Shown: positions 1 through 7,978 of the stretch, piece after piece
Layout: every line of letters begins with the position of its first letter
Numbering within the stretch: the stretch's first letter is position 1
DNA from: Sphingomonas sp. HMP6
GTDB lineage: Bacteria > Pseudomonadota > Alphaproteobacteria > Sphingomonadales > Sphingomonadaceae
Direction of reading: 5' to 3'
Assembly: GCF_013374095.1 (NCBI RefSeq)
Contig: NZ_AP022672.1
Coordinates: forward strand, 496,001 to 560,000
DNA: 64,000 nucleotides
Position numbers and translations under genes: made by a program
The notes under the pieces: generated by a model
What the model was told of the DNA's origin: nothing
Databases searched by the model: none
What the model saw: the letters and a program-made list of their open reading frames with translations, nothing else

Positions 1-14
1 ATAAGACGCCGGCC

Positions 15-578
15 ATGAACCTCACCGCGCTCGACATTCTCGTTCTGCTTGCCGTCGGTGGGGCGGCGACGCTCGGCATCATGCGCGGGTTCGTCACCGA
101 AGTGCTGTCGCTGTTCGCCTGGGTCGGAATCGTTTTCGCGCTGAAACTGTTTCATGTGCCGTTGACCCAAGCGCTCACCGGCGTGGTTGGCACCACCACG
201 GGTGCGGCGGTGCTGGCCTTTGCGATCTTGTCGGGCGGCACCTATTTTGCCGGGCGCGCGGTCGCCAATGCGATCGGCGCGCGCACGCGCGATTCGATCC
301 TCGGCCCGGTCGACCGTGCGCTCGGCTTCGGCTTCGGCGCGCTGAAAGGGCTGATCCTCGCAAGCCTCGCCTTCCTGCTCGTCGTGCTGATGACCGACAC
401 GGTCGGCGGCGGCCCGACGCACCGGCCGGAATGGCTGACCTCGGCGCGGGCCTATCCCTTGCTCAACGAAACCAGCGCCGCGATCGCCGATTTCGTCGAC
501 CGCCGCCGCAAGGGCGAGCCGGTGTTCCGGGATGCCGGGAAGCCGCGCGTGGCGGAGAATTCGAGCGACCGGCCATAG
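15..578 (+). CDS. cvpA: CvpA family membrane protein
   Basis: A 187-residue protein with about four hydrophobic segments in residues 1-130, then a soluble, charged tail. The N-terminus (NLTALDILVLLAVGG, then a short GIMRGFVTEV stretch) is characteristic of the CvpA/colicin V production family. The family is found in inner membranes and is linked to envelope homeostasis and, in enterobacteria, to colicin V secretion; its biochemical role is unsettled. The window starts only 14 bases upstream, so promoter and upstream neighbours cannot be judged. A long inverted repeat begins immediately after the stop codon, separating it from the Fe-S scaffold gene. Confidence 0.9.
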   Translation: MNLTALDILVLLAVGGAATLGIMRGFVTEVLSLFAWVGIVFALKLFHVPLTQALTGVVGTTTGAAVLAFAILSGGTYFAGRAVANAIGARTRDSILGPVDRALGFGFGALKGLILASLAFLLVVLMTDTVGGGPTHRPEWLTSARAYPLLNETSAAIADFVDRRRKGEPVFRDAGKPRVAENSSDRP

Positions 579-669
579 TCCGTTCGGCCTGAGCCTGTCG
601 AAGGCAGCGCGCCGCACGGCCGACGGCGGTTGCTGCGTGCAGGGCTTCGACAGGCTCAGGGCGAACGGA
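579..669. repeat. intergenic inverted repeat, family A copy 1
   Basis: Two 25-base arms (579-603 and 645-669) are reverse complements with one mismatch, around a 41-base centre. The arms contain GAGCCTGTCGAAG and its complement. The same arms recur at 55354-55444, 59992-60085 and 60612-60703, so this is a dispersed REP-like element. It starts one base after the cvpA stop and could fold into a long hairpin in the transcript. Confidence 0.85.
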
Positions 670-721
670 AGTGGCAAAGTCGGGGGGTGCGTTTCGGCGC
701 TCACCGTCCTACATCGGCCCC

Positions 722-1159
722 ATGAACGCGCCCCTCTACAATACCGAGATTCTCCGGCTAGCGGCGACGATCCCGCATCAGACGCGTCTGCCCGAGCCGA
801 TGGCGACCGCCGAGAAGCGCTCGCCGATCTGCGGCAGCCGCGTGACGGTGGATGTCAACATCAATGCCGATGGGCGCATCGCGGAGATCGGCATGCTGGT
901 GCGCGCCTGTGCGCTCGGGCAGGCGTCGTCGTCGCTGCTCGGCGCGGTGGTGATCGGCAAGACCCCCGACGAAGTCGCTGCCGCGCGCGATCAGCTTGCC
1001 GCCTGGCTCGGTGGGGGAGGGCCGCTCCCGGATTGGCCCGGCTTCGCGCTGTTCACCCCGGCCTTGCCGCATAGCGCGCGGCACGCCTCGATCCGGCTCG
1101 CGTTCGAAGCCGCCGCCGAAGCGGCGCAAGCCGCCGCCGCCGCAAAAGCGCCCGTATGA
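722..1159 (+). CDS. IscU/NifU-like iron-sulfur cluster scaffold protein
   Basis: A 145-residue protein resembling the NifU N-terminal/IscU fold. It has SPICGSRVTVDV around Cys37, RACALGQASSSLL around Cys63, and a following GKTPDEV helix. These correspond to the first two cluster-ligating cysteines of IscU. The third cysteine (after the His of the C-terminal helix) is absent: the region reads HSARHASIRLAFEA, with Arg120-His121 near that place. The likely role is Fe-S scaffold or sulfur transfer, but the missing ligand makes a canonical scaffold role uncertain. I chose ATG 722 because the in-frame upstream ATG at 671 adds residues that overlap the repeat and resemble nothing. The stop overlaps the next start by 4 nt (ATGA). 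Confidence 0.75.
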   Translation: MNAPLYNTEILRLAATIPHQTRLPEPMATAEKRSPICGSRVTVDVNINADGRIAEIGMLVRACALGQASSSLLGAVVIGKTPDEVAAARDQLAAWLGGGGPLPDWPGFALFTPALPHSARHASIRLAFEAAAEAAQAAAAAKAPV

Positions 1160-2913
1160 GCGAATCGCTGCTGCGCGACGGTGTCGTCCTTGGCGGTTTC
1201 GCGCTCGTCTTCGTCCTGATCTTCCGCCGCTTCGGCCTCGGCGCGACGCTGGGGTATCTCGTCGCCGGGGCGGTGGTCGGGCCGCATGTGCTGCATCTGG
1301 TCGGCGATGCCGAATCGATGATCGGCGTGGCCGAACTCGGCATCACGTTGCTGCTGTTCATCGTCGGCCTCGAACTGAACCCCAGTCGATTGTGGGCGCT
1401 GAGAAAGGAAATCTTCGGGCTCGGCCTGTTGCAAGTTCTGTTGTGCGGGCTGGCGGTCACCGGACTGGTCGCCTCGGTGCATTTCTCGACATCGGCGGCG
1501 CTGGTGCTCGGCCTGCCGCTGGCGCTCTCCTCCACCGCGCAGGTGCTGCCGATGCTGCAATCGGCCGGGCGCATGCGCACGCCGTTCGGCGAACGCGCCT
1601 TCTCGATCCTGTTGTTCCAGGATCTGTCGATCGTGCCGCTGATCACGTTGGTCGCGGTGCTGTCGCGCAATCCGGCCGATGCCGGCGGCCCGCCGGGTTG
1701 GCTGTTGTTCCTCTATACCGTTGCCGCGATTGGCGGACTGGTGCTGGCCGGGCGTTTCCTGCTGCGCCCCCTGTTCCGGATCATCGGCAATCTCGGCGAG
1801 CGCGAGATGTTCGTGTTTGCAGCACTCTTCACCGTCATCGCAGCGGCGGCGATCATGGAGTCGCTCGGCCTTTCCACCGCACTCGGCGCGTTCGTCGCGG
1901 GTGTGATGCTCGCCGACAGCCCGTATCGGCATGAGCTTGAGGCCGATGTCGAGCCGTTCCGCTCGATCCTGCTCGGCCTGTTCTTCGTCGCGGTCGGCAT
2001 GATGCTCGATTTGGGCGCGATCGCCGAGCGGCCGCTGTTCGTGATCGGCATGGCACTGGCGTTGATCGCGACCAAGGCAGTGATCATTTTCGGCATCGGT
2101 GTTGCGTTCAAGATGACGTGGCGCAGCGCGCTCGCTTTGGGCTTGCTGCTCAGCCAGGGCGGCGAATTCGGCTTCGTGCTGTTCGCGCAGGCACAGCGCG
2201 CGATGCTGATCGAACCGGAGGCCGCCAGCCTGTTCGGCGCGATCGTAACGCTGTCGATGGTGACGACGCCGTTCCTGATGATGATCACGCGGCGCATTCG
2301 CGAGGAACCGATCAAGCAGGGCGACCGCGAAGGGCCGCAGGCGGACGGCGCGAACGCGCTGATCGTCGGCTACGGGCGTTTTGGCCAGACGGTCGCGCAG
2401 ATGCTCAATGCGCAGGGCGTGCCGGTTACGCTGATCGACACCGATATCGAGATGATCGACATCGCGGGCGAGTTCGGCGCCAAGGTTTATTATGGCGACG
2501 GCACGCGGATGGATTTGCTGCGCCAGGCGGGCGCGGCCGACGCAGAACTGATCCTGTTCTGCATGGATGGCGACCAGCTCTCGCCGGATTTGATCGAGGG
2601 TGTGCACAAGGCTTTCCCGAAGGCGTCGATCTTCGTGCGCGCCTATGACCGGCGCGCGGTGATCAAGCTGAAGGGCGCCCCGCTCGACGGCGTGGTGCGT
2701 GAAGTGCTCGAATCAGCGGTGAAGATGGGGCGGATGGCGCTCCAGAGCATCGGCGTCGAGGATATGGAGATCGACCGTACCGAAGACACCTATCGCCTCC
2801 GCGACAGGGAGCGGCTGCGCGCGCAGGTCGAGGCGGGCGACATTCGCGCGGCGCGTGGTGTCGTCATCAACCAGACGGCGCGCGATGGGTTGGCCGGGGA
2901 GAATGCGGGATGA
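1156..2913 (+). CDS. CPA2 family K+/H+ antiporter with TrkA-N domain (KefB/KefC/YbaL-like)
   Basis: 585 residues. Residues 1-385 form a run of about 12 hydrophobic segments of the sodium/hydrogen exchanger (CPA2) type. A cytoplasmic RCK/TrkA-N Rossmann domain follows from about residue 395, with the nucleotide-binding motif VGYGRFGQ near residue 405 and an acidic LIDTD at the end of the second strand. This layout matches KefB/KefC/YbaL monovalent cation:proton antiporters, which exchange K+ (or Na+) for H+ and are gated by the nucleotide-binding domain. Which cation and ligand cannot be read from the sequence. It overlaps both neighbours by 4 nt, so it is probably co-translated with the scaffold protein and DUF423. 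Confidence 0.9.
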   Translation: MSESLLRDGVVLGGFALVFVLIFRRFGLGATLGYLVAGAVVGPHVLHLVGDAESMIGVAELGITLLLFIVGLELNPSRLWALRKEIFGLGLLQVLLCGLAVTGLVASVHFSTSAALVLGLPLALSSTAQVLPMLQSAGRMRTPFGERAFSILLFQDLSIVPLITLVAVLSRNPADAGGPPGWLLFLYTVAAIGGLVLAGRFLLRPLFRIIGNLGEREMFVFAALFTVIAAAAIMESLGLSTALGAFVAGVMLADSPYRHELEADVEPFRSILLGLFFVAVGMMLDLGAIAERPLFVIGMALALIATKAVIIFGIGVAFKMTWRSALALGLLLSQGGEFGFVLFAQAQRAMLIEPEAASLFGAIVTLSMVTTPFLMMITRRIREEPIKQGDREGPQADGANALIVGYGRFGQTVAQMLNAQGVPVTLIDTDIEMIDIAGEFGAKVYYGDGTRMDLLRQAGAADAELILFCMDGDQLSPDLIEGVHKAFPKASIFVRAYDRRAVIKLKGAPLDGVVREVLESAVKMGRMALQSIGVEDMEIDRTEDTYRLRDRERLRAQVEAGDIRAARGVVINQTARDGLAGENAG

Positions 2914-3239
2914 ACTGGATCGCGGTATTGGCGGCGCTGTCGGGCGCGATTGCAGTGGGCGCGGGCGCATTCGGCGCGCATGGCGCGAGCGGTCAGGCGC
3001 AGGAGTGGCTCAAGACCGGCGCGCACTATCAACTGATCCACGCGGTCGCGGCGCTGGTCGCGCTGCGGATGGAGGCGCGCGGCCCGGCGTGGCTGTTCAT
3101 CGGCGGCGGCGCACTGTTCGCGGGGACGCTGTACCTGATGGCACTCGGCGCGCCGCGCTGGTTCGGGGCGATCACGCCGATCGGCGGGGCTATGCTGATT
3201 GCAGGGTGGCTGTGGCTAGCTTGGGCGGCGCGGGGGTAA
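2910..3239 (+). CDS. DUF423 family small membrane protein
   Basis: 109 residues with four hydrophobic helices. The start (IAVLAALSGAIAVGAGAFGAHG), a KTGAHYQLIHAVAAL segment and the closing helix match DUF423 (YgdD/YwdK-like) inner-membrane proteins of unknown function. It overlaps the antiporter stop by 4 nt (ATGA) and is the last gene of that cluster; the next gene is on the opposite strand. Family assignment is firm, biochemical function unknown. Confidence 0.88.
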   Translation: MNWIAVLAALSGAIAVGAGAFGAHGASGQAQEWLKTGAHYQLIHAVAALVALRMEARGPAWLFIGGGALFAGTLYLMALGAPRWFGAITPIGGAMLIAGWLWLAWAARG

Positions 3240-3326
3240 GGCCCGACCGCTGGTGTCCGCTCCCGCCCAGTTTTCGCCGCTCAGAATGATCTAATTTGCA
3301 CCCGATTGCGGACGTTTTAGATTGCC

Positions 3327-3764
3327 TTATTTTTTCACAAACCTGTAGTCGGTGAAATCGCTGACCCCAAAAAGATGCAATGCCTCTGCGTTATGAATGG
3401 CTGGTCGTGCTTCGCTATTGTTGTTAAATGGCACATAATCTGCGTATCCGGACAAGGTAATCTCAGAGTCCTTCACGCCTATTTTGCGATCCACAGATAT
3501 AAAGTAGCCTGTATCATTGTAATCGACTCTGTAATGAGCCTTATTATTCCCCGAGACTAAAAGTCCATTTTGCAGCACTACAGGCGGACAGCAGGCGTTT
3601 ACATAGGTGCCATTTGCCCACGCTTGAGAAGTCGGCTCGCGTCGCGGCGATACTATATAGATCAGGCCAAAGATTATGAGGCCTGCCGGTATAAATACTA
3701 ACGCCAGAGCCTTCCCCATGGCCTGCCTCGTCGCCTCGTCCTCCGGGGTGTTTTTCCAGCGCAT
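3327..3764 (-). CDS. hypothetical membrane-anchored protein, low GC
   Basis: 145 residues: a short charged N-terminus, one hydrophobic segment (about residues 20-40, ALVFIPAGLIIFGLIYIV) and a soluble domain rich in Asn, Asp and Tyr. That predicts a single-pass protein with an extracytoplasmic domain. I do not recognise the family. Its base composition and codon choice are visibly more AT-rich than its neighbours, which suggests recent acquisition. No strong Shine-Dalgarno sequence precedes ATG 3764. It converges on DUF423 and has no operon partner. Confidence 0.6.
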   Translation of the reverse strand: MRWKNTPEDEATRQAMGKALALVFIPAGLIIFGLIYIVSPRREPTSQAWANGTYVNACCPPVVLQNGLLVSGNNKAHYRVDYNDTGYFISVDRKIGVKDSEITLSGYADYVPFNNNSEARPAIHNAEALHLFGVSDFTDYRFVKK

Positions 3765-4009
3765 CCACGCGATTTACCTGTGATCGATGACGTCGGCAAC
3801 GTCCGCTAAAGGTGATCGAATTTCGGAAAGCCGCCGGACCGTTTCCCACCACCTTCGGACATTGGCCTGTCCTACATCACCCTAGCCTGTCATAATCACG
3901 GTCCGCTCTTTCAGACCGTTGAGAACCATCCTGCGACAGAACGCATCGAAACCGCGTGATGGTGGGACTCTGTGTGACTTTAGCCACAAAAACAGGCATA
4001 TCCAACACA

Positions 4010-4153
4010 CTACAGCCCGGTCTTGCGACACCGGTCCGAGCAGTAAACGACATTGTCCCAATCGCGCGCCCATTTCTTGCGCCACGCAAAGGGGCGCTGA
4101 CAGACCGGGCAGGTCTTGGTGGGCAGGTTCGTCTTGGCGATGCCGTTGGGCAT
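4010..4153 (-). CDS. DUF2256 family small zinc-ribbon-like protein
   Basis: A 47-residue protein ([18 protein letters not shown]..., ending ...[11 protein letters not shown]). It carries two cysteine pairs, CPVC and YCSDRC, around the segment [16 protein letters not shown]. This is the signature of DUF2256, a very short family of presumed zinc-binding proteins of unknown function. A GGAG stands 9 bases ahead of the ATG. In some genomes the domain lies near photolyase/cryptochrome genes; here the photolyase is about 32 kb away. The two Cys pairs strongly suggest metal binding (inference). Confidence 0.85.
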   Translation of the reverse strand: MPNGIAKTNLPTKTCPVCQRPFAWRKKWARDWDNVVYCSDRCRKTGL

Positions 4154-4183
4154 GGTAGCGGGCTCCGTTTGTGGTTAGCTGTT

Positions 4184-4256
4184 CTCCGGCGAAGGCCGGA
4201 GCCGTGGGTTTAGCGGATTGCGCGCGTCACCCAGGGCTCCGGCCTGCGCCGGAGCA
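4184..4256. repeat. intergenic double-hairpin repeat, family B
   Basis: Contains two hairpins, CTCCGGCGAAGGCCGGAG near 4184 and CTCCGGCCTGCGCCGGAG near the right end, whose outer arms are also complementary to each other. The central CACCCAGGG resembles the middle of the element at 16211-16282, suggesting one loose family. It lies between the DUF2256 gene and the aroB stop. Confidence 0.65.
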
Positions 4257-4267
4257 CGGCGTCAGGT

Positions 4268-5362
4268 TCAGTCGCCGTCCAAAAACACCCGCACATCCGC
4301 CAGATCGACCGACTTATCCAGAAACGTCCCGCCAATCCCCCGCGCCAGCAGGAAGGGAAGCGTCCCGGCATCCATCTTCTTGTCGTGCAGCATATGCGCC
4401 ACCAGCGTCTCGCCGTCCGCGCTGATCCCCGCCGCCGTCGCGCCATCGGGCAATCCCACCGAGCGCAGATGCGCGGCGACGCGCTCGGCGTCCGCAGCGC
4501 GCGCCAGACCGTGTGCAGCCGAATAGCCGAACGCCAGCGCCATCCCGGCGGCAACCGCTTCGCCGTGAAGCAACCGGTTGGAAAAGCCCGCTTCCGCCTC
4601 CAGCGCATGGCCGAAAGTGTGGCCGAGGTTCAGCAGCGCCCGCGCACCCGTCGTCTCGCGCTCGTCCTCGGCGACGATGCGCGCCTTGGCGGCGACCGAA
4701 TGCGCGATGGCATGTTCGCGGGCCGCCGGGTCGCCTGCGATCAGCGCTGCGGCATTCGCCTCGCACCAGTCGAAGAACGCGGGGTCGTCGATCAGGCCGT
4801 ATTTCACGACCTCGGCATAGCCCGCACGGACTTGCCGCACCGGCAAGGTGTCGAGCACTTGCGGATCGATCAGCACCAAGGCGGGCTGATGGAACGCGCC
4901 GATCAGATTCTTCCCAGCCCGCGAATTGATCGCGGTCTTGCCGCCGACCGACGAATCGACTTGCGCGAGCAGCGTCGTCGGGATTTGCACGAAGCCGCAG
5001 CCGCGCTTCAGGATGCTGCACGCAAAGCCGACCAGATCGCCGATCACCCCGCCGCCGAGCGCTATCACATGATCGCCACGCTCCACGCCGAGATCGAGCA
5101 GCCGGTCGGTCAGCGCCTCCAATTGCGCCCAGCTCTTGGTCGATTCGCCCGGCGGCAGCACGATTGCTTCGCTTGCCACCCCGGCGGCGGTGAGCGCGGC
5201 TTGCAGCGTCGCGAGGTGCGGCAGCACATTCTCGTCGGTCACGATCGCCATCGTCCGACCGCGCGACAAGGGCGCGAGCCAGTCGGCGGCGCGGGAGAGC
5301 AGCCCCGCTTCGATCACCACATCGTAACTGCGCGCACCCAGCGAAACCGGAATCGTCGTCAT
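4268..5362 (-). CDS. aroB: 3-dehydroquinate synthase
   Basis: 364 residues, normal length. The enzyme converts DAHP to 3-dehydroquinate, the second shikimate step, using NAD+ and a divalent metal in the cytoplasm. Visible signatures are the Gly-rich NAD-binding GGGVIGDLVGF (about residue 103), PTTLLAQVDSSVGGKTAIN, the metal-ligand region KYGLI, and NLGHTFGHALE with metal-binding histidines. Its ATG overlaps the aroK stop by 4 nt (ATGA), so aroK-aroB are translated as a pair, a common arrangement. Confidence 0.97.
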   Translation of the reverse strand: MTTIPVSLGARSYDVVIEAGLLSRAADWLAPLSRGRTMAIVTDENVLPHLATLQAALTAAGVASEAIVLPPGESTKSWAQLEALTDRLLDLGVERGDHVIALGGGVIGDLVGFACSILKRGCGFVQIPTTLLAQVDSSVGGKTAINSRAGKNLIGAFHQPALVLIDPQVLDTLPVRQVRAGYAEVVKYGLIDDPAFFDWCEANAAALIAGDPAAREHAIAHSVAAKARIVAEDERETTGARALLNLGHTFGHALEAEAGFSNRLLHGEAVAAGMALAFGYSAAHGLARAADAERVAAHLRSVGLPDGATAAGISADGETLVAHMLHDKKMDAGTLPFLLARGIGGTFLDKSVDLADVRVFLDGD

Positions 5363-5913
5363 AACTGGCCGAGGGCTTTCAGGATGGTGTTGACCGTCGC
5401 GTCGTGCGGCGCGCGCTGGCTGGAGACGCGGACCGGTGCCAGCGCGTAGAACGGGTTGCGCACGCGCGCCAGTTCCTCGAGTACGGCGAGCGGGTCGCGC
5501 CCGCGCAGCAACGGGCGTGTGTCACGGCGCGAAACACGGTCGGCGAGCACCGCAGGCTTGGCATCGAGCCAAACCGCAAAGCCCCGCGCGAGGATCGCTG
5601 CGCGCGTATCGGGATCGACGAACGCGCCGCCGCCGGTGGCGATCACGCGCTTCTCCCCGTTCATCAGCCGCGCGATCACACGGCGTTCGCCGTCGCGGAA
5701 ATAGGGTTCTCCGAAACGTTCGAAGATATCGGGGATTGACATACCGGCAGCGGTTTCGATTTCGGTATCGGCATCGACGAAGGGCAAGCCGAGCCGCGTC
5801 GCCAAGCGGCGCCCGACGGTCGATTTGCCCGCGCCCATCAGCCCGACCAGCACGATCGGTTGACCGGTCCAGCGCGGTGTTTCGGGTTGCGGGGAGGCAG
5901 GGCTTTGCATCAT
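5359..5913 (-). CDS. aroK: shikimate kinase
   Basis: 184 residues from the ATG pair at 5913/5910. Walker A is GLMGAGKST (residues 24-32). The shikimate-binding DADTEIE and the FRDGERR and TGGGAF segments follow, with the lid RRDTRPLL. It phosphorylates shikimate to shikimate 3-phosphate with ATP. The frame stays open well upstream of 5913, but that part is low-complexity and antisense to the exported protein gene, so the later start is chosen. It is first in the aroK-aroB pair and divergent from the genes starting at 6004. Confidence 0.96.
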   Translation of the reverse strand: MMQSPASPQPETPRWTGQPIVLVGLMGAGKSTVGRRLATRLGLPFVDADTEIETAAGMSIPDIFERFGEPYFRDGERRVIARLMNGEKRVIATGGGAFVDPDTRAAILARGFAVWLDAKPAVLADRVSRRDTRPLLRGRDPLAVLEELARVRNPFYALAPVRVSSQRAPHDATVNTILKALGQL

Positions 5914-6003
5914 TGAGGTCGGGGCTATACAGCGCAGGCGCGTCTCGGGCAAAAGGCCTGTGCGGGCGTTGCCCCTAAATGTTTTGTAACAGGTCCCTCG
6001 CTT

Positions 6004-6141
6004 ATGTCCCGATTGCTCGTGCTGGTCCTTGTCGTGGTCGTCGTGCTGGCGGGCGTTCTGTTCGGGCTGTCGTCGATTGCCCGCGAAAAGCCGCTGAAGC
6101 ATGTCGAAAAGGCCGTGCCGGTTGCGAATCTCCAGAAATAA
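6004..6141 (+). CDS. small single-pass membrane protein, 45 residues
   Basis: Begins MSRLLVLVLVVVVVLAGVLF, one strong hydrophobic helix, followed by a short basic tail that ends VPVANLQK. It is too short for many ORF cut-offs but looks like a real small membrane protein: Arg near the start, helix, then a polar tail. It sits 90 bases from the divergent aroK start, and its 3' end overlaps the start of the large exported protein in another frame. Function unknown. No clear Shine-Dalgarno sequence was found. Confidence 0.55.
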   Translation: MSRLLVLVLVVVVVLAGVLFGLSSIAREKPLKHVEKAVPVANLQK

Positions 6142-7978
6142 CATCGCGTTCGCCGCGCTGCCGCTGATCGCGGCGGCGGGCCTGGCGATTCCGGCGCTGG
6201 GTCCGGCGCTGGGGCAGGATCGACCCGAATCGATCCTGCCACCGGGTTTCGGCGATCCGACACCGGCGCCGACGCAGGCTCCGCGCCCGCGGCCGACGAC
6301 GCCAGCCCCGGTGGCGCAGCCGACCGTGGCCGCGCCGCAAGTTTCTGCGCCCGCGCAAACCGGCGCGATCGAGGCACCGCTCGCAGCCCCTAGTCCGGGT
6401 GCTAACCCAACTGCCGTGGCGACGCCGCCCGGGCCGACCGATTTCGCCGCCTTCGTGCGCGCCGACATGCCCGATTATGCCCGCCGCTCGCTGGCGCGGG
6501 TCGGCGCTGCCGGTCCCGCTGAAGGCGCGATGGGGCCGCGTGCCTTTGGGCAAGCGGATGGGCGCTATCTCGAAACCTTGATGCAGCGCGTGCGCGCGCC
6601 GATCGCTTCGCGCTGGGTCTCGATCGCGCTACGCCGCGCGCTGCTGGCGCGGGTCGATACGCCGCGCGGCGTAAACGGTGCGGATTTCGCGGCGGAACGA
6701 TCGTGGTTGCTCACACGGATGGGCGAATCGGTCGCGGCGCGTGCGCTGGCGCAAGCGGTCGACAGCGAGGATTATACGCCGAAACTGTTCGAAGCGGCGA
6801 TGCAGGCGGCGCTCGCGACCGGCGATCCGGCGGCGTTGTGCCCGATGGTTGATGCCGGCGCGAAGCTGCAGCGTGAACGCGGCTGGGTATTGGCCCAGGC
6901 GATGTGCACTGGCTTGTCGGGCATGGGAGCGCGCGCGCAACCGATGATTGCGGCGGCGCGCCGCTCTGGTCTGGCCGGCGGAATCGACTTGCTGCTGGCG
7001 CAGAAAGTCGCCGGAACCGGGCAGGGCGGTCGTCAGGCTGTGACGATCGAGTGGGATAGTGTCACGCAACTGACGGCGTGGCGTTACGGCCTTGCCACCG
7101 CAACCGGGGTCGAGATTCCGGAAACGTTGCTGGCGAACACCTCGCCTGCCGTGCAGGGGTGGCGGGCCTTGTCGCCTGCGCTCGAGCCGCATCTGCGCGC
7201 GGCGGTGGCCGAGCTGGCGGCGGCACGGGGGATTTTGTCAGGGGCGGCGCTGGTCGACTTGTATAGCGCGATCGAGCGCGAGGACGATCAGTCGCTCGCC
7301 GAAGTCGGCATCGCGCGCGATGTGCGGGCGGCGTATGAGGCGCCCGATGTTGCGGCGCGTGCCGAGGCGCTGAAGCGGCTGTGGGATGAGCCCAAGGGCT
7401 ATGAGGCGCGCTACGCTCGGCTGGTGCTGACGGCAGGAGCCGCGGCGCGGATCCCGACGACGCTGAAGGAGGCCGAGGTCGATCGGCTTGTGGCGTCTAT
7501 GCTGAGTGTCGGTTTCGATCCGCGGGCGCTTCGCTGGCGCGCTGTCGCGCCGCGCGGCAGCAATGCCTGGGCGATGCTGACGCTGGTCGATCCGGCCGCC
7601 CCGGCGCTGAGCGCGGGCGACATCGGGGCCTTTAGCGGCGCGAACGATCCGGAGGGCCTGAAGCAGCGCATGTTTTTTGCAGGCGCCGCGGGCACGGGGC
7701 GAATGCGGGCGAGCGACTTCGAAAGCGCGGCACAGTCGCTCGGCGTGCGCGTCGGGCGTGAGGATAGCTGGACGCGCGCCATCAAGCAGGCTGCGCTCGA
7801 TCAGCAGCCTGGGACCGTCGCGTTGCTCGCTGCGATCGGCATGCAGACCCGGCTGTGGCACGGTGTCGCGCCCGAAACGGTCTATCACATCTGTAGTGCC
7901 TTGCGCGCCGTCGGCATGCCCGGCGAGGCCCGGATGGTCGCGGTCGAGGCGATCAGCCGGATGTCGCTGGGGCTTTGA
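6101..7978 (+). CDS. large exported protein of unknown function
   Basis: 625 residues from ATG 6101; TTG 6122 is an alternative that gives a neater signal peptide (RISRNNIAFAALPLIAAAG...). After the signal region comes a Pro/Ala/Thr-rich linker (about residues 45-110), then a long Ala-rich, probably all-helical domain. Helical repeats are suggested by recurrent Leu/Ala heptad-like segments, but no known family is recognised. It is presumably periplasmic or cell-surface. Its stop overlaps the xerD start by 4 nt (TTGA), coupling the two. The preceding 45-residue gene overlaps its 5' end, so the three form one transcription unit. Confidence 0.75.
   Translation: MSKRPCRLRISRNNIAFAALPLIAAAGLAIPALGPALGQDRPESILPPGFGDPTPAPTQAPRPRPTTPAPVAQPTVAAPQVSAPAQTGAIEAPLAAPSPGANPTAVATPPGPTDFAAFVRADMPDYARRSLARVGAAGPAEGAMGPRAFGQADGRYLETLMQRVRAPIASRWVSIALRRALLARVDTPRGVNGADFAAERSWLLTRMGESVAARALAQAVDSEDYTPKLFEAAMQAALATGDPAALCPMVDAGAKLQRERGWVLAQAMCTGLSGMGARAQPMIAAARRSGLAGGIDLLLAQKVAGTGQGGRQAVTIEWDSVTQLTAWRYGLATATGVEIPETLLANTSPAVQGWRALSPALEPHLRAAVAELAAARGILSGAALVDLYSAIEREDDQSLAEVGIARDVRAAYEAPDVAARAEALKRLWDEPKGYEARYARLVLTAGAAARIPTTLKEAEVDRLVASMLSVGFDPRALRWRAVAPRGSNAWAMLTLVDPAAPALSAGDIGAFSGANDPEGLKQRMFFAGAAGTGRMRASDFESAAQSLGVRVGREDSWTRAIKQAALDQQPGTVALLAAIGMQTRLWHGVAPETVYHICSALRAVGMPGEARMVAVEAISRMSLGL

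Noticed and set aside
671..721. ATG 671 as start of the Fe-S scaffold
   Set aside because: The 17 added residues begin right after the family A repeat and do not resemble the family N-terminus.
991..2607. A 538-residue open frame on the minus strand
   Set aside because: It lies antisense to the scaffold and antiporter genes, has the Arg/His/Gln-rich composition of a GC-rich shadow frame, and matches no family.
3877..4089. Two overlapping minus-strand frames of 67-70 residues near the DUF2256 gene
   Set aside because: They overlap the DUF2256 gene in other frames, which has a convincing family signature, and neither has a ribosome site.
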